Assembly: GCA_947034895.1 (NCBI GenBank)
Contig: OX344761.1
Coordinates: 78,925,839-78,989,838, forward strand
Direction: 5' to 3'
Length of the DNA: 64,000 bases
DNA from: Rhytidiadelphus loreus
Taxonomy: Eukaryota > Streptophyta > Bryopsida > Hypnales > Hylocomiaceae
Positions 34,317 through 43,581 of this stretch are shown here, piece by piece. Position numbers and translations under genes: made by a program. The notes below the pieces were generated by a model. That model was given only the letters and a program-made list of their open reading frames with translations, searched no databases and had not been told where the DNA came from. Numbering within the stretch: the first letter of the stretch is position 1; the number at the start of each line of letters is the position of its first letter.

Positions 34317-34625
34317 TTCAATTCAGCAGGCTTTGGAGGCTTATTTCTCATAGTATAGTACATTTTTTCAAAAAACTTCAAACTAGTAAAACTTGGGAGA
34401 TCAAGTAAACTTTCATCTCCAAAAATCCGTTTGTGATTTTGAGTCTTCAATAAAAAGTTATGGGCAAAATTCAGAGAGAGTGTTTGTAAATATCAAAAAG
34501 AAATTCATTCCAAATCCTCTCTGAATTTGTTCATAACTTGATTCTCCAACTTTTACTAGTTTATAGTTTTCTGAAAAAAGAGACTATACTATGCAAAAAT
34601 AGCCTCCAAAGTCTATTGAATTGAA
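34317..34625. repeat. Long imperfect hairpin, copy 1
   Basis: The left arm (CAGCAGGCTTTGGAGGC, then CATCTCCAAAAATCCG, AAAAAGTTATGGGCAAAATT) is answered by an inverted right arm (AATTTGTTCATAACTTGATT, TAGCCTCCAAAGTCTATTGAATTG). The right arm has lost some internal sequence. It is homologous to the two hairpins at 37.5-38.3 kb. Confidence 0.75.
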
Positions 34626-34639
34626 AAAAGACCTAATTG

Positions 34640-36630
34640 TGAATTACTTGGTTAATAGAAAATATTCCTATTGCTTATAGAATGTCAAACTTGGTGGTTT
34701 AAAAATTTTCCACATGAAATTTTAGTGATAAGAAATTCAATTCAATTAAAGATATTTTAAATATTTGGCAAACATTTTACTAGGAGGTGATTTGGACACA
34801 ATTCATGTTCAAGTTTTTTGTAATGTAGAACATACAATTTGATTAGCTCTAAATTAGAATTTAAAAATTTCTCATCTAGAATTTAAATATTTAAAAAATT
34901 TTGTGTTCAAGAATTGTGTTGAAAGTTTAGAATTTAATTTTTTTTTAAAAACACACACTTGATTTTCATTTTTTTTTAAATTATTAAGTAGAAGCAGATT
35001 CAAGATTGAAAGAACAACTAAAACGCTAATAGCTCTAAAATGGAATTGAAATACAATAATGTCAATAGTTAGATTGTTGTAAATAGGAAACTTAAAGTTG
35101 TTAAACAGTTTTTTTTGAAAATTGTGAGAATTGCATCCAAAATTGCATCCAATAAGTTATTTTTTCAAGAAGATGCTTAAATAGCCCGAAAAACAAGATT
35201 GTTTGTAACTTTCACAGTACTAATCAAATGGAATGAATCAAAGCTTCACATGTAGACAAAAATATGATTTTGAAGAAGGAAAAAATTAAAAAATTAATTT
35301 CAAATATTTGTAGATTTCTTTTTCTGCCCAGTAACGTGAAAATTATGGTTAAGATGCCATAACTTTTGCTCCCGAGTACCAATTGAAATAAAATTTATAT
35401 TACCATGAAGCTATTAAGTTTTTCTATCTTATGAGAAAGTTTCAAAAAATTTAACTAAAAATTTAGATCATGCAAACTTGCCCGAAATCCATTTTGTCCA
35501 CCGAGGGGACAATGGTCCTTTAGGGGTCAGAAAAATTAAAATTAAAATTTAGACCTCTAAAGAATAAAGTAGAATTTTTTGATAATATTGCTAATGTTTT
35601 TGTTCATGTATTTAGAAATTGAATTCCCTTCTTTTAAAATTTTTTTTTACACAACATGTGGTAAAGGGATAGTTTGAAGGACTCACAATTTTTATAACTT
35701 TTGATTACATCATGAGAAAGTTATTGTATGATGTATAGATTTTCTAGATATGTATGCATGTTAGCCAAGTAGATTTGAATGTATTTTTCAAATAAATAGA
35801 AATTTCAAATTGGTTTTCTAAAATATTAATCTTGTGAGAATTTTTGGATTGTTCTATATAGATTAGGGAGGTGAAACTCATGAAGAATTTCAATTTCCAA
35901 TTTAAAGTAGAATTTATACTCTAAAGTAAATTTTGAATTTCTTTACTGAATGCAATTTCAAATATATATTTTTTAAATTTCAAAAATAGGATGCAAATTG
36001 TTGACTACAACATGTACATTAGTACATTACAACCATTAGGTTTGGAAATCTTTAGTTTCATTACTAGAATTCTTTTCATTGAATGTTGTAAATCAATCTC
36101 AATTTATATCCACTTATTATTTTCTCCAAGCATGAATATAAAATACTTTTTGTTGCAATTTTTTAAATAGATTCTCTAACATATTTTTTCAGCATATGAT
36201 GGAAAATTACAAATTGTAGAATTGATATGTACCTAAATTTTTCAGATAAAATTTTGGAAAAATGAAATATAATCATTTGGTATGAATGGAACATTATTTT
36301 TAAAAAATCCAAGCATCATGATGTTGCAATTGGTGAAGTATTTTATTTTACAATTTCAAGAGGGAAAAATAGGTCAAAATAAGTAAAAGTTAGATCATCT
36401 AGTTAAATCTATTGAAAAAATAAACATAAATGAAGATTTCAACCTTGCTTTGAAGACTAATATTTAGAAGCAATTATGGGCCTTTCATATGTTGAAAACC
36501 TTGATACAATCAAAGTTTCAAAATCAAAGTTGATTACATTATGAATTTAATTAGAACTTCAATCAAATTAAAAATATAATTAAAAATAAAATACAATTTG
36601 AACTCTAAATTCATAATTTTTGAAAAATTC
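34640..36630. other. AT-rich interior of the outer CACTA element
   Basis: No open frame of note, no motif recognised. Around 35180-35530 there are CCCGAAA, TGCCCAG and TTTAGGGGTC motifs distantly resembling the 18.8-kb element. Confidence 0.5.
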
Positions 36631-36639
36631 TTAAAGATT

Positions 36640-37150
36640 TCAAAAACATTCCAGAAACAATCCAAAAACATTCCAGAAACAATCCAAAAACATTCCAGAA
36701 ACAATCCAAAAACATTCCAGAAACAATCCAAAAACATTCCAAAAACATTCCAAAAACAATCCAAAAACATTCCAAAAACAATCCAAAAACATTCCAAAAA
36801 CAATCCAAAAACATTCCAGAAACAATCCAAAAACATTCCAGAAACAATCCAAAAACATTCCAAAAACATTCCAAAAACATTCCAAAAACAATCCAAAAAC
36901 ATTCCAAAAACAATCCAAAAACATTCCAGAAACAATCCAAAAACATTCCAGAAACAATCCAAAAACATTCCAGAAACAATCCAAAAACATTCCAGAAACA
37001 ATCCAAAAACATTCCTAAAACAATCCAAAAGCAATCCCAACTTCAACCCCCAGAACCAAATCCTCCCCCCCCCAACCTCCCCAAACAACCCCTCAAACAA
37101 CCCCCAAACAACTCCCCAAACAACCCCCAAACAACTCCCCAAACAACCCC
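36640..37150. repeat. 11-bp minisatellite array
   Basis: About 34 copies of 11-mers alternating between AAAAACATTCC, AGAAACAATCC and AAAAACAATCC up to about 37019, mostly paired as 22-bp units. A C-rich degenerate part (AAACAACCCCC, AAACAACTCCCC) follows. The pattern resumes after the inner CACTA element (CAAAACAACCCTAAAAC from 38632), so that element inserted within the array. Long frames on both strands here are repeat artefacts. Confidence 0.95.
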
Positions 37151-37366
37151 CCTAAAACAATCTCAACACTAGTAGAAAATCTGTGTCCAAATCAACAAAA
37201 AATAGACAAGAAAGTGTTGATTTTTTTGTTACTGTTTTTGTTAATTTGGTCAATAATTTTTTTTTTTTTTTTTTAAATTTAATTTTTTTTTTAAAATGCC
37301 ACGTGGCAGAGCCACGTCACACCACATGGCGACTCACCACATGGCCCACCAATGCCACACAAGCGG

Positions 37367-37437
37367 CCACCACCATGGAGATTTGAACCTTGGACCTCAT
37401 GGTTGGGGTCCAAGACTCTAACCATTGAGCCACCCCG
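37367..37437 (-). other. tRNA-like hairpin segment in the inner CACTA element
   Basis: On the - strand GGTGGCTCAATGGTTAGAG (box A-like) precedes AGGTTCAAATCTCC (box B-like). CTTGGACC and GGTCCAAG make a perfect 8-bp stem (37389-37396 with 37407-37414). The equivalent stem in the outer element has different bases but still pairs. T and acceptor stems do not pair, so this is not a working tRNA gene. Confidence 0.62.
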
Positions 37438-37491
37438 AATTCTACTTGTTATAATGAAAATTAGAATTACATTTATATTGTTTTCCATTTT

Positions 37492-37863
37492 TTTTGTAAG
37501 AACAGCAGACTTTGGTTACCTTTTTGGCATAGTAAAACACTTTTTTTGAAAAAACTTTGAACTAATAAAAGTTATATAATCAAGCTAACTTTCACCTCCA
37601 AAAATCCGTTTGACATTTGAAGTCTCCAATAAAAAGTTATGGATAAAATTCAGAGCGGGTGTTTAAAAATGTGAACGAAAAAGTCCATTTCAACCCCGCT
37701 CTGAATTTTGTCCATAACTTTTGATTGGAGGCTTTAAATGTCAAACGGATTTTTGGAGGTGAAATTTAGCTTGATTTTCTAACTTTTCTTAGTTCAAAGT
37801 TTCTTAAAAAAACATATTTTACTATGCCAAAACGGTCACCAAAGCCTGCTGTTCTTACAAAAG
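37492..37863. repeat. Long hairpin, copy 2
   Basis: Left arm 37492-37663 and right arm 37695-37863 pair over about 165 nt, from GTAAGAACAGCAG...TTTGG at the base to AGAGCGGGTG / CCCCGCTCT near the loop. Key paired motifs include CACCTCCAAAAATCCG and CGGATTTTTGGAGGTG. Confidence 0.9.
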
Positions 37864-37948
37864 AAAAAAAAAATGCAAAAACAATATAAATGTAATTTAA
37901 ACTCTACAATAGACATGTAGTTCTTGAATTAATAATTTTGTGTGTTTT

Positions 37949-38312
37949 GTAAGAACAACAGACTTTGGTGACCGTTTGGTCATAGAAAAATACTTTTTTT
38001 CAAGAAACTTTGAACTAAGAAAAGTTAGATAATCAAGGTAACTTTCATCTCCAAAAATTCATTTGACATTTGAAGTCTCCAATTAAAAGTTATAAATAAA
38101 ATTCAAAGCGGGGTTGAAATGGACCTTTTTGTTGACATTTTTAAACACCCGCTCTGAATTTTGTCTATAACTTTTGATTGGAGACTTCAAATGTCAAATG
38201 GATTTTTGGAGATGAAATTTAGCTTGATTATCTAACTTTTCTTAGTTCAAAGTTTCTTGAAAAAAAATATTTTTCTATGCCCAAACGGTCACCAAAGTCT
38301 GCTGAGTTCAAA
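37949..38312. repeat. Long hairpin, copy 3
   Basis: A second, adjacent hairpin with the same arms as copy 2. It starts GTAAGAACAACAGACTTTGG and closes GTCACCAAAGTCTGCTG. Copies 2 and 3 are about 85 bp apart in tandem; the tip orientation differs, as the GGGGTTGAAATGG loop is inverted relative to copy 2. Confidence 0.88.
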
Positions 38313-38871
38313 AAACACAGAATTGTGAGTAAAAAAGTGTTAAATTGTTGATTGTTTTGTTGATTTGGTCGTTGACCTACGAAAAGTAACAAAAAAATTT
38401 AACCATTTTGTTACCTTGTGCCAAATCAACAAAAACTTGTGAAAATGAACAAAAAAGTGTTTATAGTTTTGTTGATTTGGACGTTGTACTACCAAGATTA
38501 ACAAAAAAATTTAACCATTTTGTTACCTTGTGCCAAATCAACAAAAAATTGTGAAAATGGTCGATACAGTGCCCACATTAACAAAAAATTTGATGATTTT
38601 TTGTTGATCTGGACATCATTTTCTACTAGTGCAAAACAACCCTAAAACATTGAACAAAAACATGTTGATTTGGTTGTTGCACTATTCACATGAACAAAAA
38701 TTTGTTAAACCATTTTGTTAACTTTTGCTCAAATCAACAAAAATTTGTTAACCATTGTGTTAACTTGGGTTCAAATCAACAAAAAAATGAAAAAACGGTC
38801 AATACAATACTCAAATCAACAAGTTTTTGATGATTTTTTGTTGATTTGGACATAATTTTCTACTAGTGAAT

Positions 38872-41800
38872 TCATTGTCCAATCTTGTGTGTCACATTCT
38901 TGTTGTGTTTCAAATGCATTGGCCAAACACCACAAAACAAAACTTTCACTCCTTCGTGCACACGGCTTTCTATTGACATCACTGGACCGCCACCTCTCAC
39001 CTGACAACAAAGCCTTCCTACTCCCATCGTGTGTTATGAAATGCTTTTCAAATTTTCAAATTATTCTTACTCTTCCATCGGTTGTATCCCCGGCACATGA
39101 CACAATAGTTTTTTTTAAGAAGTTGTGCATGATGATGGGGCCACCAAGTCCCCTGTAGGCACTTACATTGTATCACTTGGAATGCACGGACATGCATTAC
39201 ATGGGATTCAACCCTTTGGGAGGGCCGTTCTAGGCTATTCCTGTTGCTGGGAACCAACCTGAACTGTCTAGAAAAAAAAATTGAATTTAAAAAAAAAAAA
39301 TTGAATCCGTGCCCAAGACATTGCACAACATTGATTTTTCTTCACCATCTTGTGGTACAATGCTCACTTGTGACAGTTGATCAAATTGGTGATTGCGTTG
39401 ATCAGTCCATGCTTGGATGCATCGCTTCCAAGGCAAATTTAAGATTACAAAATTAGATACTGCACACAAGGATTCAAGAATCAAAATCACATTATAGGTG
39501 GTTTGATTTGGAATAGACCACTTTTTGATACCCTACTATCTTTCTGGATAGTAGAGAGATTTTCCTTCGCAGATTCTCTCATATCTCTCATATCTACACA
39601 AGAGTGTTGCAGACTGTTAATATCACCTCAACTTGATGGTTTAATCTCCACTCATGTTTCCATGCAATAACTAATTCAGACTTCATGAACATGTTGTAGA
39701 TCAAGATCTTGGTTTTTTGTTTTTTTCCCTAAATTAAGGTAGAAAAAAATAATTTTTATTGGTTTTTTTATAGAGAAATGGTCTTCATTTTTAGGGCTTA
39801 AAGCATCTGGGTTTTTTTTTAGCTTTAAAAATTCTAAAAAAAAAAAAATTGTTTGAAAACAAAGTTCATTCTAGTAACCCTTTTTCAAAAAATAAGATAA
39901 AAAATAAAAAGACTTTTGTCAATATTCAAGTAAATTTTTAGTTATTCAAAAGAACAATTGATTCTCAAAACCTATGCCCTCTGAATTCAACTAATGTTTA
40001 GAAACTGATTAAGTAAAATAACAAAATTTCTATATTCAATTTTTTTTATAGCAAGACAACAATAGGTATGACCAAGGTTCCAAAAAATGCAAAATTAAAA
40101 TAATTTAATGTTTGCCACATCTAAAAAAAATTTAAAAACAATAAAAATAAAAGATTTGGATGAAATATTAATTATCCTTGTTCAACCTTTTTCTTATAGG
40201 GTTTATGGTTTTATTCACCAAACAAAGTCAAACCTTATTAAGACTCCAATTCAAGTCTGAAGTACTAACTAAAACTTTTATTAAACATCTAAAAAGTTGG
40301 TATTTATTCTAAACAATAAATAAATTTTCATGATTGCATACCAATAATTCAAAAGCACAGAACCTATTATGAACCTTCTTAAGAAAAAAATAAAAAGGTA
40401 AAGGATGTTATCAATTTCATTTTTTTTTCCTCTAAAAGATTAATTAGTTTTCAAAAGCCATAACCTACAAATACAATATTCACTTAGAGCCACAAATTCC
40501 AAAAATAATGGGGAAATTTTTAAAAACAGTTTCCTACCAAAAAATAGAAAAAAGTGTCATCTAAGCTACAAAGACTAAACAAAAAAATAAAGAGTTTTTA
40601 ATATTTTTTTATATCTAAATGAAATTTAAAACAATTAATTTGAAAGATTTGAATGGCATTAAAATAAAACATTTTTCACTTGTTCCTGTATTATAATTTT
40701 TTAATTTACTAAATTAAAGTTGACTTCCTTATAACAATATATATGCCTCAAATAGTTTTCTTGCTTAATGTTGGTATAGGATTTCCAAACACAAAATTGG
40801 CATATATCTCCACTATCCAAACTAGCCAAGAACCATCCTAGTTCATCAGCGGATCGTATGGTCGGGGACCTGTAAGGGCTATGCATGCTTATGATATTAC
40901 CAAGATTTCTTTTGGAGGCTATTCAATTGAAGATGATGGAGTTATTCCTTAAAAGTCTAGGGTTTTCTTTTTTTAATTTGTTCATGTCCATGCTAATTGT
41001 TTTGTCGACATCCTTGTTAAATTTTGTGAGAGAGAAATGTTCAACCATTTTGCAAGGTGATTGGATGATGTTAGGAAACATGCCAACTTCAATATGGCCA
41101 CCATGCTCATTGGCAACAAGTGTGACATCACACATAGGAGAGTAGCTAGCACCGAAGCAAGCAAATAGTTCACCAAGGAGAATAGGTTGGTGTTCGGGAG
41201 ACTTTCGCAAAAATTGCCTACAATGTTCAAGATGTGAATTGATTATTGTCTCTTTGCTCACTGATTGTTTCTTTACTCATTTCACTTGCCATACAATGTG
41301 TATAGAATAAATTTTGATGTTAATTTCCATCTTTGCTTGTTATGCAACTTTAGGTAGTCAATGAAACGATAAGGATATTCTCTTCGATAGATACCGTAGG
41401 TTGTAAGTTTTCATCTCAATGCACAGCAGAAGTTGTGTAGTTTTGTTACAAAAGTTCTCAGTACAAAATTCCGTCATGGAGTTTTTTTTATTCACAATTT
41501 TTTTTATTTCAAGAGCTAAACAGGAAACCATTCACATGTCATGATTGGAGTTACTAGGACTAGAATGATCCTAATGCGAGCTAGTCCACACATAATAGGA
41601 TATTGGAACCTTCTCATGTACAAGGAATTAGAAGTACGTCCCTTCTGTGGTGCTTAGTTATAAAGCAGGCTTTAGATGACATATTCATGTGGACACTAAT
41701 GTGGTGGAAATGTTGATTGGAACCTTGTCTCCCTTACAATGATGTTTAACGAGTTTATTTTTTGTTGTAGATTATGCATGCGAGTAGGTCAGGAAAAATT

Positions 41801-42030
41801 GAATCACTTTTTTATGTTATTGTATGGAACATTGACTTAGGCTAGGTGGAAGAGATTATGTGTCTAGTGGACATTGACATTCTAAAATCCTAAAGCCTAC
41901 ATTCTAAAGAGAGTAAATTGGACATAACTAGGTACCACTAATCCAAATTGTATAAGATCCAACGATGCTAGCATGCAAGCTTGGAGCGGCAAGCTTGCGA
42001 GCTGTGAGCATGAAGTTTGTGAGCATAGAG
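38872..42030. other. Intergenic DNA between the CACTA element and the SWIM relic
   Basis: No gene recognised. Open frames of 60-112 codons at 38816-39490 and 40885-41261 overlap on opposite strands and have no domain I can name. The - strand one at 40923-41261 is the most protein-like but unplaced. An arm-like stretch at 41963-42028 (GATGCTAGCATGCAAGCTTG, then GAGC repeats) resembles the foldback arms of the 15-18 kb block. Confidence 0.45.
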
Positions 42031-42054
42031 CCCCAAAATTATATAAATAAGAAA

Positions 42055-42340
42055 TAAAACAAACAAGTTAAGGAAGTGAGAACTTCAAGGAATAAAATGA
42101 ATGAAAAAAGGTGGAGTAAATAAAAGAAAAATGAAGAAAAGGTATTTTTTTTATCAAAATGGAAGGAAAAAAAAATGGAAGGGAAATAAGGAAAACATGG
42201 AAATAGAACAGGAAGGTAAATGAAAAGAAATTGGAAAAGAAAAAAATATAAATGAAAGGAAAAAAACGTGAAAAGAGGTTGAAAAAATAGGAAAGGATAA
42301 GCAAAAAAATGAATTAAGAAGAAAATTAAGTAATTGACAC
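42055..42340 (+). repeat. Polypurine tract
   Basis: Almost uninterrupted A/G on the + strand (GAAAAGG and GGAAAAAA-type repeats), pyrimidines on the other. The Phe-rich - strand frames over it result from this composition. Confidence 0.8.
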
Positions 42341-42850
42341 AATGGATTAGGTGAAAATGGTTTTTATATTCATATGTGTAATACTGAAGTAAGGGTTTAG
42401 GAATTAGGATCATTCACATGAATTCACCTTCTCTCATTATATTAATGAGAGTTATGAGACATATTCCTAATTTCTTGTACTTCATAAATGCCCAAGCATA
42501 TTCAATAATATAGGCTGCAAATCATTTCAATCGTAGTATACTTAAATGAATACAATACAAATGCAGTACACTTGAAAAGGTGCCTATGCCTATTCGAGAA
42601 CTGTAATAATTCCTGCTCAAACTAGAAGTACCTTCAATTCATTGAAGCTATAACTAGGTGCATGAATGAATTTGTCTTTGTTGACATCCATCTTGCAGAA
42701 GTACCTATACAAGTAGTATAGGTGTTTGCAATTTATGTATTGCTGTTGACTTCCAATAGCAGAAACTACCATATTTACAAAGTCTGGGCATGTGCATGTG
42801 GAAAACATGCCGATTGTAATTCGATAGATGTTTTTGTTTTGATCTGCCCT

Positions 42851-43004
42851 CACTAGTAGAAAATCTAGAATTTTTGTCATTTTGGACGCGTTGTTTTGGA
42901 CAAAATCTAACATAAACATGTTGAATTTTTTCAACATGTTTATGTTAGATTTTGTCCAAAACAACGCGTCCAAAATGACAAAAATTCCAGATTTTCTACT
43001 AGTG
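42851..43004. mobile_element. Foldback CACTA MITE, target duplication CCT
   Basis: 154 bp, an almost perfect palindrome from CACTAGTAGAAAATCT to AGATTTTCTACTAGTG meeting at a GAATTTTTTC centre. CCT flanks both sides (42848-42850 and 43005-43007). It interrupts the reading frame leading into the SWIM finger. Deleting it and one CCT leaves an open frame across the joint. It shares arm sequence with 32169-32261. Confidence 0.93.
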
Positions 43005-43340
43005 CCTTGTCTCTAGTGACACTATTGCACCTAAGCCCGGTTTGGGGATTAAGTTATTCCTAAAATTTGACCTTTAATGTTTCTTGCACTCTTCCACTTA
43101 TTCTGTTGTTCTATAGTTGGTCCATTTGTAATCCTTCAAATGGGTCGGTTGTTCCTAATTGTTGGATACACATTTGCATTCTTTGGAGGTAGATGGTCAA
43201 ATAAAATAGTCTTGAAAACCTTTGACATATTGAAAAGTCGACAAGGTGATAGTGTAGGGCATTGTTGGAGTTGGAATCCTGCATGTTGCAAGATCAAAGT
43301 TTCCTCTTGATTGAGATGTGTCCCTGATAGAACTAGCCAA

Positions 43341-43581
43341 CACTAGAAGAAGCCCGTGTTTATTTGAATGTTTTAGATGTCAAAATTGATGGATTTTGCT
43401 AGACATGTTTTATAACAACTTATGTTTTTATGTCAACAACGACATCTACTGTAACGTCAAGATGTAACATTAGATGTCATTGTTGACATAAAAACAAGAG
43501 TTGTTACAAAGGATGTCTAGGAAAATCCGTCAACTTTAATGTCAGAAAATTCAAAAAAACACGAGCTAGCTTCTTCTAATG
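43341..43581. mobile_element. Second CACTA-like foldback MITE, target duplication CAA
   Basis: Begins CACTAGAAGAAGC and ends GCTTCTTCTAATG, with CAA at 43338-43340 and 43582-43584. The arms pair through most of 241 bp (CGTGTTT, ATGTCAAAATTGATGGATTT-like, TAACAACT, TTTTTATGTCAACAA). The ends differ from the CACTAGTAGAAAA family, so it is a separate family. Confidence 0.88.

Larger units (their letters stand above)
37167..38631. mobile_element. Inner CACTA element nested in its relative, target duplication CAA
   Basis: Starts CACTAGTAGAAAATCTGTG and ends GACATCATTTTCTACTAGTG. CAA is on both sides (37164-37166 and 38632-38634). At 1465 bp it has no coding capacity. It repeats the plan of the outer element: subterminal CAAATCAACAAAAA repeats, T/A tract, GC-rich block with CCACGTGGC palindrome (37297-37360), tRNA-like segment, then two long hairpins and right subterminal repeats with GTTGATTTGG. 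Shared ends and modules show both belong to one family, and nesting shows the inner one is younger. Confidence 0.9.
33886..38868. mobile_element. Outer non-autonomous CACTA element, target duplication AAT
   Basis: The left terminus is CACTAGTAAAAAATTCAG (33886) and the right terminus TTTTCTACTAGTG (ends 38868). AAT flanks both sides (33883-33885 and 38869-38871), the 3-bp duplication expected of CACTA. Subterminal regions repeat GTTGATTTGGAC or its complement many times (33900-34055 and 38640-38850), as do the transposase-binding subterminal repeats of this class. No transposase frame is present. Order from the left end: subterminal repeats, A-tract, GC-rich block with GGTGGCACC repeats (34090-34180), tRNA-like segment, long hairpin, AT-rich spacer, 11-bp array. 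The array is split by a second element of the same family. Confidence 0.88.

Noticed and set aside
36534..37155. Frames of up to 202 codons on both strands
   Set aside because: Entirely made by the 11-bp array; the peptide is a repeat of the same few residues on either strand.
34186..37437. Functional tRNA genes
   Set aside because: Box A/B-like motifs exist but T and acceptor stems do not pair, so they are listed as tRNA-like only.
40885..41261. Overlapping 86- and 112-codon frames on both strands
   Set aside because: No family recognised and the two strands are equally open, so neither can be supported as a gene.
42039..42413. Phe-rich 124-codon - strand frame resembling a membrane protein
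   Set aside because: Lies on a polypurine tract; composition alone explains it.
42851..42973. N-terminal 40 codons of the - strand frame that leads into the SWIM motif
   Set aside because: They are translated from the inserted palindromic MITE, not from the original gene.
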